The position numbers and the translations under genes were made by a program. The notes under the pieces are model-generated. The model saw only the letters and a list, made by a program, of their open reading frames with translations, was not told the DNA's origin and searched no databases. A stretch of DNA of 64,000 nt from Batkoa obscura (lineage: Eukaryota > Entomophthoromycota > Entomophthoromycetes > Entomophthorales > Batkoaceae), in NCBI GenBank assembly GCA_030770535.1, contig JASVEC010000030.1:124001-188000 (forward strand), read 5' to 3'. Numbering within the stretch: the first letter of the stretch is position 1; every line of letters starts with the position of its first letter. Shown here piece by piece: positions 23,555-34,762 of this stretch.

Positions 23555-24871
23555 TTAATTTAAAGGAGTAAGCCCAGCTACTTTGAAAGCTCTTTCTAAA
23601 TCTTCAATAAGATCATCGACATGTTCGATACCTATACACAATCGTATAAGATCCTCTGGAAAGTTACGTGCTGCCCTAACCTCAGCCGGGATAGAAGCAT
23701 GAGACATACTGCAAGGCATACTATATTTAATAATAAATAACTTATCTACGAAAACAAAGATCTAAAATTACCTAATAAGTGAATTGATACAACCAAAGGA
23801 TACTGATATGCCCCAAAGTTTAGTTGATTCTACAATACGTTCTGATAATCCCACATCACCTGTTTCAATACTTAAAACAGCGCCTGGTCCATCGGCCATA
23901 CTTTGATGTAGATCAAATTGAGGATGCGATTTCAAACCAGGATAACGCACCTTTAACCCTAAATTTTCTAGATAATTCGCTATTTTAATAGCGTTTTTTT
24001 GCTGACGTTCCATACGCACTGCCAATGTTTTTACTCCTCTCATCAACAACCAAGAATCAAATGGGGACAAACCACATCCTGAAGCATTCACTATAAAATA
24101 AAGTTGATTTCCTAATTCTTCAGTTTTGGCCCCTATTACTCCAGCCATAAGATCATGATGACCACTTAAATACTTGGTACCCGAATGGTAAACGATATCA
24201 GCGCCTAATTCTAATGGTCGAAGTAGATAAGGTGACATCATAGTATTATCAACTACTATTAAAGCAGAAGGATTTTTTTCATGTACTAGTTGAGCAATAG
24301 TAGGTATATCTGCAATTTTAATTAGTGGATTAGTTGGTGTTTCTAGTAAAACCATCTTTGTTTTTTCACTCAATTTTGATATCACAGAGTCGACTTTAGT
24401 TGTATCGACATGATGAGTAATGATACCGGCATGTGACTTTAAAAAGTTTAACAATCTATTTGTGCCTACAGAAATAAAGGTTAGCATATACTTATCAATG
24501 ATTAATGATCAATAATCTTTAAACTTACCACCATAGAGATCATCTCCAGCAATAACTTCATCCCCAGATTTACATAATCTCATGATAACGTCTAAAGCTC
24601 CCATACCACTTGAAACTGCCAATCCTCTCTTTGCTTTCATTAATTTTGCAAGATGAGTTTCAAGATGGGTGCGTGTTGGATTACCACTTCTTGAATAATC
24701 ATACTCTCCACCTTCTGTCACTGAGTGTTGTTTGAATGTAGCAGTTTGATAAATTGGGACTGAAGCTGCGTTGTATGGATCTCTTATACCATCGGTACTA
24801 TCAATATATACCACTTCGGTAGATAAATGGTATGGTTTTTTAAAGTTTGGGGAAGTTGGTGTACTGGCCAT
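23555..24871 (-). CDS. STR3: Cystathionine beta-lyase (PLP-dependent Cys/Met metabolism enzyme)
   Basis: Exons 24871-24529, 24465-23772 and 23708-23555 encode 396 residues, the normal length. Cys/Met-metabolism PLP landmarks: SRSGNPTR near 62, SSGMGA near 90, DDLYGGTNR at 111-118, VVDNT at 185-189, and YHSGTKYLSGHHDLMAGV, where K212 is the PLP-binding lysine. HSGTKYLSGHHDLMAG and the SFGCINSLIS-MSHASIP region are typical of fungal cystathionine beta-lyase, which splits cystathionine to homocysteine, pyruvate and ammonia. Gamma-lyase has SATKYMNGHSD at the lysine. The third exon holds the C-terminal RNFPEDLIRLCIGIEHVDDL segment. Convergent with the Mif2-like gene. Confidence is high for the family and moderate for beta versus gamma activity. 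Confidence 0.88.
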
Positions 24872-25846
24872 GGTAATTTAAGTATTGATAATAAATTAAC
24901 AAATAATAAAAGAAATAAAAAAAATGAAGTTGATTTGTTTTGAAAAATATAAGTTATAAAGTGAACTAAGGTAATGTTATCTCGAATTCTGTGCTTTTAT
25001 CTTGAATATATTTTTAATTACATTGTTTCATTAATTTGAATTTTGGTGATGAAATGCCTGAAAACGTGACTTCGAATGTCTTCATTTGGTGATTGTGTCA
25101 TCAAGTTAGAGATTGCACCATTTTTTAAGAAGATGGTATCATTTTATGGAATAATTGTTAATTTTAGAGCTTTAGAAAAGTAGACACTTTTTAATAGGCT
25201 AGAATTAAATCCGACTTTTTGGAGTTTTTGCAGTTTTGCAGCTTTTCTAGTTTCAAAATATTTACTATAGCTGAAGAGTTAAAATATTAAAATAGTACTA
25301 TTATTAAAATTATTGAATTTTGTTTAGCTTATCTAGTTTATATAATTTATAGATCATTGAAAATTGGTATTTACATAATATTCGATTTTATGTTTTTTTA
25401 CATTCCTAGAAAATTTGTAAAGTATTAAATACCAATATCAAATTTTGTCTAAAAACTTCAAAATTATAAAAGTACAAACTCAATATTGAATTTTATAAAG
25501 CTTAATATACGAAAGATAGTCAGATTTTATTTGAATAAGCATATGAATTTGTGGACTCAAAAGATATATTTGGTTTAAATATATTAAAAAATATTTTTTA
25601 ATATCATGGATTAAATTATTAAATATAAAATTCAACTTAATGTTAATAATTTTGAAAATATTGCCATTTCAAATAAAAGGGTGCTAAAGAATATGTATTA
25701 GTAACGAGAAGGACAATTATTGATGATATTCTAATGCAATTTTATAGTATAAAATTTGAAACATATACAATAGCTATTATGTATTCGTTTTCAGGCTTCT
25801 AATGCTGCCATATTTTTATCATAAGATGGCATGGTAATGAATTGAA
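24872..25846. other. Gene-free stretch
   Basis: Contains the cystathionine beta-lyase promoter (minus strand). No other gene or repeat seen. Confidence 0.5.
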
Positions 25847-25948
25847 TATGTGAATGTATTCTTTTGCTTAAAAATTTTACTAACAATTTTTCCGTTCAAA
25901 TACTACTTAAAAAATGGAAAGTAATGAAATAGAAAAAAAATCCTCGTA
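25847..25948 (+). mobile_element. M105 foldback MITE, diverged
   Basis: TATGTGAATGTATTCTTTTG ... AATCCTCGTA. Ends eroded, core still recognisable (TTTTTCCGTTCAAATACTAC). Confidence 0.75.
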
Positions 25949-26097
25949 TACTATAACAAAGAGATGCTATTTATACTTTGACTATACATGTCCCAGGAAT
26001 ATATTCTAAAATAACCATAAGACGAGCTACTCATATAATGATCCTTCAGTTGCTATATATTAAAGTATAAACCACTAATATCCAAGTCAAATATGTA

Positions 26098-26202
26098 AAT
26101 GGGGATGTATTTTTGTGTTTAAGAATTTTATTAATAGCTTTCCCACTCAAATAGCGCTTAAAAAATGGAAAAAGTAATGAAGTCAAAAAAAACATCCCCA
26201 AA
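26098..26202 (+). mobile_element. M105 foldback MITE
   Basis: AATGGGGATGTATTTTTGTG ... ACATCCCCAAA. The flanks are AA on each side. Confidence 0.88.
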
Positions 26203-26642
26203 TTTTATTTTTTAATATTAGAATATAATTGCGTCATGGTTTGAGCGCTGTAGTATTTAGTCAATTTATTTAATCTGATTTATTGGAATCTTTCAAGCCT
26301 CTTATTTATTAGGGCTATTGGCGTTTTGTGACATTCATCTTGGTTCCTATAAATAGTTTACTAAAGCCATAAATATCGTTGACCATTTTCATCAGTTTTA
26401 GATAGTTTTATTATTATTATTTATTGTTTACGATAATCTCTCATCATCTTTACTAAACATATTTTCTGACTATTTAGGTGATATTAGTCAATTCTCCCAA
26501 TTTTATATTGTTTTATAAAGTTGCTTTATATGAAAAACTTAGATGACGTATGTAAATTTCATTTATACTTTATATCATCATGTAATTGTAGATACAAGAA
26601 GAAGAATACAAGTTTATATTAATATTTTTAAACGTCAGCAAA
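26203..26642. other. Gene-free stretch
   Basis: Nothing recognisable between two M105 copies. Confidence 0.45.
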
Positions 26643-26740
26643 TAGAGGTGTTTTTTTTTGGCTTTGTCACTCTCATTTTTTAAGCACTATTTGAGTAGAA
26701 AGATTGCTTATAAAACTCTTAACAAAAAAATACACTCCTA
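26643..26740 (-). mobile_element. M105 foldback MITE
   Basis: TAGAGGTGTTTTTTTTTGGC ... TACACTCCTA, TA at both edges. Confidence 0.82.
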
Positions 26741-27129
26741 TGTTTTAATAGCTTTAGCTGTTAAGTATTTTACAGTATATCCGTGCAACTTTAAAAAATA
26801 TAGCAAAGCAGTCAAATTTTGAGTTTTTGTTTATTTTGAAATTATGCGTTGCTATATTAAAACACTTGAAAGAAACTAGGAGTACATAAATTGTTGATAG
26901 TACATTTGAATAGGTAGCCTTATTAACACAGCTCATCATGTAATATTTATTAGCTTCAAAACTATGAATAGGGAACTAAATCAATGCTTAAAGCTTAAAC
27001 TTAATTATTTATATTGAAAAACCGCTAAGGTGGTAAAAATTAAAACTAAAACAGGTTACTATTGGTAGTAACAATACATTCATTAATACCTCATACTTCA
27101 TTCTTCATTTACCCAAGCCGATATTAGGT

Positions 27130-28477
27130 TTTTTCTAATTCGTTTAAGAGCTACATGAATTTCTAAAATAGAAGGTGTAATAAGCAGTAAAGAAGTAGTA
27201 ATTATATTACTCGCATCTAAATCTATAGGCATTAATTCAAAGTGTTTAGCTTTAAGTATTTCAACATTTCGAAAAAGAGATAGAAAATAAAGGAATGCAT
27301 TATATCTACTGTATAAATTCTCGGCCTTAATTTATTTCATATTTCTGTATTCAATTAAGTTATAGTCATTATTGATATTTAGGTTAAATTGGCTAAACAA
27401 CTCACTATTAGATCCGTCTAAATAACTAATATGAATGAATTGAATGTTTGATGACAGAGAAATTGAAGGTAGTAAATCCATTCAACAGTTCGCAAATATA
27501 TACCTTTTAAAGCTGATAATTTTAAAAAATCATATTTGGCTTCAAAAATTATATCAAAGCGGCCCAAAGAAGAAAAACTAGCGCCTTTAGTTAAAATTAT
27601 AATATTGTTTTCATTTTTATTATTAAAATAAACACTATATTGGAATGTTTTTTTTGGTTTCATTACTTTTTACTTTTTTAAGCGCTATTTGAGTGGAAAA
27701 CTGTTAGTAAAATTGTTAAGCAAAAAAATACATCCCCATATGCATTACTAATTTTATACTCCTCAATTGCTTTAAATCACCAAATAATCAAAATTGAAAG
27801 TATGGCTAAGATTTCTAATTTCTAATTTCTAGCTGTAAGTTTAAAATAAATTTAGTAGGGGCCTCAATAAAGAGCCACCCAATATTAATTGTACTATATT
27901 TAAGTTATTAAATTTTCATTTAACTACATCCAATCCATCACAATCCGGTTTAACATTAGTAGATAATTTAAATGATTTAAGACTATTTGAGTTAAAATAG
28001 TCAATTAAATGTTTAATAGTTATACTTATAATCTTCTTATTTGAATGATTCAATTTGATATAAATAGCTTTCGAAAAAATGTAGCAAGGAATATATATTT
28101 AACTCAACAGTAAAGTTCTTCAACTTTAGTAATTTGGTCTTGATTTCACTTACAAAACTGCTATTGAAATCTCTATTATTTCCATAGTGTATAGATACTA
28201 AATTGGGGCAATACTACAAGTATACAGTTTCATGGTTGCACAAGTTTATGTACTTCATTAGTGTTCCGTCTTTTATAATAAATTTCTTCTTGTAGTATTG
28301 ATACTTGTAACGTTTCCCTCTTGATTTTAAGCAGAAAAAATCAGGTTGTATTTGATAGTCATACTTACAATTTTAAATAAATATTTACACAATGTAATTT
28401 GAGTAACTCGAATGAAACTAATAATCTGAATATTTTTCTAGTAAAAGATTTGGCAATAAGTCGAATTATAGTAGCAT
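27130..28477 (-). pseudogene. Decayed F-box/LRR paralogue carrying an M105 element
   Basis: The ATG at 28477 is followed by the family's FDLLPNLLLEK segment but with an early stop. Matching LRR-like pieces continue to about 27130; for example a segment near 27900-27950 corresponds to CDGLDVIKSKFNNLK of the gene at 1-1268. An M105 element lies at 27638-27740, and an 81-codon open segment (27663-27418) starts inside it by chance. Several frame breaks. Confidence 0.65.
27638..27740 (-). mobile_element. M105 foldback MITE inside an F-box relic
   Basis: TATTGGAATGTTTTTTTTGG ... ACATCCCCATA. Confidence 0.85.
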
Positions 28478-29699
28478 TTGGAGATTAATTTAAACAAGAA
28501 AAATTTCGAGTTAAGTTTTTTTGCCCACAATTTTATTTTTATATGCATAAATTTATTATGAATGTTCTTAATGAACCATCGCTAGGTAATTTGTTGCAAA
28601 TGTTCTTATACAAATTTCATATGAGCTAATCAGCTCGCAACCGAGTTATTTAATATTCGAACTCTATAAAGAGAAACAAATTACTCTTTTGGATAAATTT
28701 CAAAGTTGATAAAGGTTCTTGAAATACAACTGTAATCTTTCATATACTTTTGAAAGATAGTATAGAAGTAAAAGTAGGAATAATACTTTCTATAAATGAT
28801 TATATATTGCTTAACACTCTATGATAACAGTTATAGATTAGTTGCTTAACCATTAAGTACGAATAACACTGTTGTTCAATATAACTGGATGTAACTTTTA
28901 TTGAAATCACTAAATTAACTTAGAGAAAATTTCCAACCTTGTAATTATGGTAAATAAGTATAAAATAAGCCATAAAAAACTTCATTTCGAGTATAAAAAA
29001 ACTAATTACTACTTTATTTCAACTTAGATTTTGTAAATCGATTTTGATTATTTATAGTTTTATATAGCATAAATACCCTGATTTGTAACCATCCATCGCT
29101 TCACTATATACATTTATAGCTATAGTAAAAGACCTAATATACAAAGCTGAAATAAAAGAATAAACCAATTGTTGATAAATTAATATCAAATCCAAGTATT
29201 AGTAGTGCAAAGCTACTTATTTTTTTTGATTGGAGAAAGAAAATGTTAGATTTAGTTCGAAATTGCCTTCTTATGTATTAATAAATAGGATTAAAATAAT
29301 CGCATAGTGCTCTGACTAACTAAAATGTATATAAGATATACTTAATGAGTTAAAGACCCTATGTCTATAAAACTCTAATGTTTTACAAATGAATTATTAA
29401 GCTTTATCAGAACCTATGATGTTGGATTAATTCTAAAATAAAATTTAAATATAGTTTCAATCTATTTTTAATTTCTAAATTTAAATCCAATAAATCAAAT
29501 ATTACTTTTCATCAGTTTCATTGCCTGAATATTCGGTGTCTCAAATATCCTTAAAGCTATGTAATTCATACTTATCAATCTTTAGATTTAAAAGCTATCG
29601 ATTCGCTTGAAGCAACCGAAAGTTTGTTAAACTTGGCCAATAAAAGCGAAATAATTAAGTTTATTATTGTACTAAAATAGCTATAAAATTTAGTAAAAA
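28478..29699. other. Gene-free stretch
   Basis: No gene seen. From about 29450 onward the sequence begins to resemble the DNA upstream of the second permease (from about 34030), so the permease duplication extends into this region. Confidence 0.45.
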
Positions 29700-30062
29700 T
29701 AAAATTACTATTTTAGTAAATTATTTTTCCCAACTCAATATTATATTTTTAGAGTTTTGAAATTAAATAACTATTTTTATAAACTAAAGTAATATACCGA
29801 CTTTATTTTTTTGATAAGCAAACAACATTTTTGAAGTAAAGATAAGAATATTGTTAATAATTAATTTCTACAATAATTCTTTAAGATAAATTTGTAACTA
29901 TTTGTACTATAAGTTGTCCCTTCAGTATCTCAATAATAGAGCTTATCAGTTATTATTAAAATTGTTGCAATCATAAGACTTTGATGAAACTTCAAGTAGA
30001 TATTGAACCACTTTTTTCTACTTGAATACTGTACTGTTGCTGCAAAGCGCCTAGAGAACAAG
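29700..30062 (+). promoter_or_regulatory. Conserved upstream region of permease copy 1
   Basis: By eye, 29700-29792 matches 34328-34420 (both contain ATAACTATTTTTATAAA followed by TAAAGTAAT), and 29945-30003 matches 34570-34628 (GTTATTATT...AATCATA.GACTT.....AAACTTCAAGT). Blocks kept between diverged paralogues are candidate regulatory sites. Confidence 0.5.
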
Positions 30063-30074
30063 TATATATAAAAA
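30063..30074 (+). promoter_or_regulatory. TATA box
   Basis: TATATATAAAAA lies about 40-50 bp before the ATG at 30113. The same kind of box precedes the other two permease genes. Confidence 0.6.
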
Positions 30075-30112
30075 GCTACTAAAAGTGAATAGGTTATCAA
30101 AAAAATTCATTC

Positions 30113-31456
30113 ATGATGAACAATAATACTGTAAAAGTGGAAAATGAACCTGATGTGAAAGTAAAATCAAGCTCATCATTTAACTTGAATTCCTCGCCTG
30201 AAGGGATAAACATGGATATATCAGACGGTGAAATCGAAGGAAATCCAAGGTTAGATGGTAAAGAAGGTTGGATAGTAGTAATAGCTAGCTTTATGAACTT
30301 ATTTGTAGTAGTAGGCATGGCATTTAGTTTTGGGGTTTTTATGCAACACTATGCCGATGTGTTGTTTAAAGACCAAGTACCATTATCCACTTTAACTTTT
30401 ATTGGAACTTTAACCACTTCTCTCACAACACTATTATCTGTATTTACAGGAAAAGTAGCTGATAGAATAGGTTATCGTAATTCCATTCTTATTGGTTCAG
30501 TAGTTCTTCCTTTAGGGCTATTGTTAGCCTCCTTTAGTACAGAAGTTTGGCATTTATTTTTGACACAAGGTGTTATGACAGGCATTGGTGGTGCGATTTC
30601 ATTTGTTCCAGCTATAAGTGCTCCAGCTCAATGGTTTAAAAAATATACTGGTTTAGCTACTGGGATTTGTGTTGCTGGATCAGGCCTTGGGGGCCTAATA
30701 CTAAGTCCTATTATACAAGCTATTATCAGTAATTTAGGATTTAGATGGGCACTTCGAGTTGAAGCTATTATTTCGGCTGTCATATTACCCATTAGCGCTC
30801 TCTTTGTAAAAGAAAGGGTGAAAACACCAAAAAAAGGCCCTTGGTTCAACTTTGGTATATTAAAAGACTTACGTTTTATTTCTTTGTTCCTAGGTGGCTT
30901 TTTATATTCATTTGGCTACTTTGTACCATTTTTGCTTATGGCCAAATATGCTCGTTCTATTGATCTTTCTGAATCTCAAGGCGCTTTATTAATTGGATTA
31001 TTAAATGGAGGCTCTGCTGTCGGGAGAATTTTGTTGGGTGGTTTAGGCGACCGTTTTGGCAAAATTAATATTCTTTTTGTTTGTATTGCTCTTACATCGT
31101 TTTTTTGCTATTTCATTTGGACATTTTCATTTAATTTTGGTATTCTAATCGCTTTTAGTATATTATACGGTATATCTTCTGGGGGCTATTTCTCTATGCT
31201 ACCAGCAGTTTCAGTTCAGTTGTTTGGCGTAGAAGGTATTGCCAGCATTAATGGGCTATTCTATTTTGGTACTGGGATTCCTTATTTAGTCGGTACTCCT
31301 ATTGCATCAACTATATTGTCTGCTTCAAGCCCAGACCCAAGCAAGCCTAATTATACACCAGTTATGATGTATGCAGGGACTTCTGCATTATTAGGAGGAG
31401 TAGCAATTCTCATTCTTAGAATTTTAGTTAATCGTAATGTACTTTCACGAGTGTAG
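30113..31456 (+). CDS. MFS monocarboxylate-type permease, copy 1
   Basis: Single exon, 447 residues. A polar N-tail (1-50) precedes 12 hydrophobic segments. EGWIVVIASF at 51-60 opens helix 1, as in the monocarboxylate porter (MCH/MCT) family. GKVADRIGYRN after helix 2 is the MFS loop 2-3 motif. GLGDRFGK lies in the equivalent loop of the second half. Members move small organic acids or related solutes across the plasma membrane, with substrates seldom predictable. About 75% identical by eye to the gene at 34763-36118, with stretches of identical DNA, so the duplication is recent or subject to gene conversion. A second ATG directly follows the first; either could be used. Confidence 0.85.
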   Translation: MMNNNTVKVENEPDVKVKSSSSFNLNSSPEGINMDISDGEIEGNPRLDGKEGWIVVIASFMNLFVVVGMAFSFGVFMQHYADVLFKDQVPLSTLTFIGTLTTSLTTLLSVFTGKVADRIGYRNSILIGSVVLPLGLLLASFSTEVWHLFLTQGVMTGIGGAISFVPAISAPAQWFKKYTGLATGICVAGSGLGGLILSPIIQAIISNLGFRWALRVEAIISAVILPISALFVKERVKTPKKGPWFNFGILKDLRFISLFLGGFLYSFGYFVPFLLMAKYARSIDLSESQGALLIGLLNGGSAVGRILLGGLGDRFGKINILFVCIALTSFFCYFIWTFSFNFGILIAFSILYGISSGGYFSMLPAVSVQLFGVEGIASINGLFYFGTGIPYLVGTPIASTILSASSPDPSKPNYTPVMMYAGTSALLGGVAILILRILVNRNVLSRV

Positions 31457-32021
31457 CTGTATAACTACTTTAGTTTAAAAAATTGAGAATAAAAGGAATT
31501 TTTTAGGCTTCCAATTAACTATTTTATAAGAATCTTCTATTTAGTTTATTATTTTGTTTGGGCTTTATGCTACGTATAGTGACTGATAAAGTTAGAACGT
31601 TGAAATTTTTAGTATTTTTTATGTTCACGCAATTAATTTTTTTATAAAAATAAACTGCAAGTTAGTTGTAAATTAAATAAATTAATAAAATGACAAAATA
31701 AAAATTGCATCATTATATAGTTTTCATATCGTCATAAACTCATTTGATATTCAATTCATTCCTCTCCATCGTCCAACCTGTTCCATGATTTCTAAAACCT
31801 AATTTTCACGGAACTATGCTTTTCTAGTCCGACTAATTAATTTCAAAAACTCTTCTTTACAAGATATGATCCTTCCTTTCTTAAAAGGATTTGACTATTT
31901 AGTAGCGAACAAATTTGTCTCATACTATCAATCCTGTTCATTTTTTGACTACGTGCCTCCTTAAGTATTGTATACAATCACTTTCTCTTCAAATAAAACA
32001 TAGTCTCTACGGCTTTTAACT
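31457..32021. other. Intergenic region
   Basis: 3' flank of permease copy 1. No gene or repeat seen. Confidence 0.45.
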
Positions 32022-32104
32022 TATGGGGGTGTTTTTTTGGCTTCATCACTTTTTCCATTTTCTAAGCACTATTTAAGTGGAAAAACACAAAAATATCCCT
32101 TTAT
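32022..32104 (-). mobile_element. M105 foldback MITE, internally deleted
   Basis: TATGGGGGTGTTTTTTTGGC at one end. The GTTAGTAAAATTCTT segment is missing next to the other end, so it is only about 83 bp long. Confidence 0.8.
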
Positions 32105-32258
32105 AAAAAAACCATACATTTCCATTAAGAGGGAATTTAGAGCATTAATAATTAAATAGCAACTAATGAAAACATTCGTATATATCAAAGTTAAACAAAA
32201 GCAAAATGTTTTATAGTGTAAAGTTCACCGAAAACCCTTAAATCCTTGAAAATTACAA

Positions 32259-32360
32259 ATGGGGATGTATTTTAATGTTTAAGAGTTTTACTAACAAATT
32301 TTCCGCTTAAACAGCGCTTAAAAAATGGAAAAGGTAATGAAGTCAAAAAAACACTCCCAA
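32259..32360 (+). mobile_element. M105 foldback MITE
   Basis: ATGGGGATGTATTTTAATGT ... ACACTCCCAA. Opposite orientation to the copy 154 bp upstream. Confidence 0.88.
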
Positions 32361-33067
32361 TATTGCCTGAACATTTGTGAAAGATACAAATAGATTCTTC
32401 TCTTTATTTTTAATATAAATAGTTTATAAGCTCTCACATTTTACAAATTAGTTTTGTACTAAAAATTTATTGGATACTTAAGTCTATTATGCTTCCAAAG
32501 ATTAAAAAAAATTATTGAGGACTCTAAAATAAGTTAGTACTTTTATTTTTACTCAAATACTGCAAGACTTGTACAATATTTTATATATGTTTATAGTTTA
32601 AAAGCTTAACAAACAGAGTAAGGAAAAAATTACAAAAGCGTATAGCTCAGGGATACCACTTTGTGACTTTTAGTATTTTTCAAATATCAAGAGACTTGAT
32701 AATAAAATAGTTTATAATATCATCACGGCCATGTTAATTTATAAAGACAATTGATTTTGTATTGAAATAAGAAAATAAAAAAGATTTATTTATTTATGTT
32801 TTTTTTATATTTAGATTTTTTTCAGTTTCTAACTAAAAATTATAAAAACTTGGTATGAGCTCTATACCTATTCTTAATTACAATTTTTCCCTCAGTCAAT
32901 GCTATAAGAAAAACAAGTAAGTGTAATACCAGCGTTTAATAGAATAGTATACTACACTAATAAAATCGTTAATCTAAATTTAACAAAGCTTATGTTCAAA
33001 CAATGTATTAAATAAATATATAAAAATTATAGTCAATTAACTTTAACCCATAAAATTATTTGTTTAA
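32361..33067. other. Gene-free stretch
   Basis: Nothing recognisable. Confidence 0.45.
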
Positions 33068-33170
33068 TATGGTGATGTATTTTTATGTTTAAGAATTTAC
33101 TAACAATTTTTCCACTCAAATAATGCTTGAAAATGGAAAAAGTAATGAAGCCAAAAAAAACACTCCCATA
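33068..33170 (+). mobile_element. M105 foldback MITE
   Basis: TATGGTGATGTATTTTTATG ... ACACTCCCATA, TA at both edges. Confidence 0.88.
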
Positions 33171-34327
33171 TCCTGTATAAGATCATATTGTGACACAAAT
33201 TTCACTTATTGCCGTCTTATATACATAAAAATACTACTTGTTCCTATCGATTGCTTAATCATATAGATATATAATAATAGTAAAATAGTTAGTACTCAAA
33301 ACTTAATAGATAGATTTTAATAGGATTGAATAGCATAACGTTAAAAATTTTATGATAACAACTAACAAGGCTTACAAACTTCGATTTAAAGAAAATTTAA
33401 AATACTGACTAAAAGTAGTTCCCTATTTCCTAATAAATAACATCTAATTAGTCAGTAAAACGTAACTATAAAGTGCGGGCTACCCATAATCTAGGCTTGA
33501 TACACCAATTTTTTTAACACATTTTATCTACAAAACTTTTGTATTTCTAAAAAGGCCTTAATTGTATTAATATTGCAATTGAACAATTTATAGATCAATA
33601 TGAATGAAGTTCGTGATTTTTTCCTCTCGCTTTTTAAATTGAATTTAGTAAGCACGAATATTTTTTACTAATTGTCCTTTTTTGCTATTTTTTGAAATTT
33701 AGAAATTGACTAACTAGTATAAATATGAGAAAATATGATTTTTTTTGAAGGAATTGAGTAATTGATTATGTTTAAACTAAGGTATTTAGAAAATACAAAA
33801 AACGCCGAAGTAGTAAATATAAAATATTTTTTGATTTCATTTGTATATATGTTTTTTATACATCAAACTTTAAAACATTTGCTAAATATCAATAGAAAAA
33901 ATGCTCCTATACATTATCTAGTTTTCAATTTTTCGTTTAGCTTTACAAAATCAAAGTTCAACTTAAAGTAAATCTTGGAAACATTCAAAAGTTTAACCTA
34001 GTTTTTAAACCCACTCTTATTAATTAATGCTTTTAATTAGTTTTATTACCTGGATATTCATCCAGTCTAAGAAACCCTAAAGTTGTATAACTTATTTTTA
34101 ATGATCTATTAACTTTTTTTAAAACCTTGAAAGGGAATGAGACCCTGAATGACTTAGTAATAATGGTAAGGAAGAATAAGATGAAAGATAAGATCTTTTG
34201 ACCTTTTAGATTTCTGATAAGGTTAATATTTTAGTCAAAGCAGCTAAAATTTATTAAACCTGACCAATAAAAAATAAAATATTTAAACTTATTAGCACAT
34301 CAAATGAGTCATTAAATTTAATAAAAC
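33171..34327. other. Gene-free stretch between the permeases
   Basis: Only a 69-codon low-complexity frame at 33762-33971, which I do not regard as a gene. Similarity to the upstream DNA of copy 1 starts near 34030. Confidence 0.45.
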
Positions 34328-34689
34328 AAATCCTATTTTTATAAATTTTTTCCCAATCCCAATATCGTATTTTTAGGGCTATAAAATCAGATAACTATTT
34401 TTATAAATTAAAGTAATGTAACAACTTTATACTTTTAGTAAAGTAAGCACTTTCGCGGAAATAAAACAATGAATATTATTACTAATCAATTTCTTTATTA
34501 TATTCTTAAAGACAAATTTATGATTATTCATGCTTTAGATTGCCCCTTTTATATTCTAAAGATAGAGTTTATTCATTATTATTACAATAACTTACAATCA
34601 TAGGACTTCAATAAAACTTCAAGTTGATAAAATACATATATTGTTGCTATAACTATAATACTATTACTATAAATCACTTAAAAAATAAG
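34328..34689 (+). promoter_or_regulatory. Conserved upstream region of permease copy 2
   Basis: Counterpart of 29700-30062: the best blocks are 34328-34420 and 34570-34628. Confidence 0.5.
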
Positions 34690-34700
34690 TATATATAAAA
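34690..34700 (+). promoter_or_regulatory. TATA box
   Basis: TATATATAAAA lies about 63-73 bp before the ATG at 34763. The extra distance relative to copy 1 is largely the pentanucleotide repeat that follows. Confidence 0.6.
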
Positions 34701-34711
34701 GCTGTCAAAAG

Positions 34712-34741
34712 AATTTAATTTAATTTAATTTAATTTAATTT
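34712..34741. repeat. (AATTT)n microsatellite
   Basis: About six tandem AATTT units in the 5' leader of permease copy 2. Absent from copy 1, so it expanded after the duplication. Confidence 0.85.
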
Positions 34742-34762
34742 ATATAAAAAATTTAATTTAGA

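Noticed and set aside
23555-24871. Calling the PLP enzyme cystathionine gamma-lyase
   Set aside because: The lysine region HSGTKYLSGHHDLMAG and the C-terminal segment fit fungal beta-lyase better than the SATKYMNGHSD type. The alternative is not fully excluded without a tree.
26754-26939. 61-codon minus-strand frame
   Set aside because: No recognisable features in an area without gene signals; composition like chance frames.
33762-33971. 69-codon frame as a gene
   Set aside because: AT-driven composition (F, I, K, N, L), no homology recognised, no promoter or splice context.
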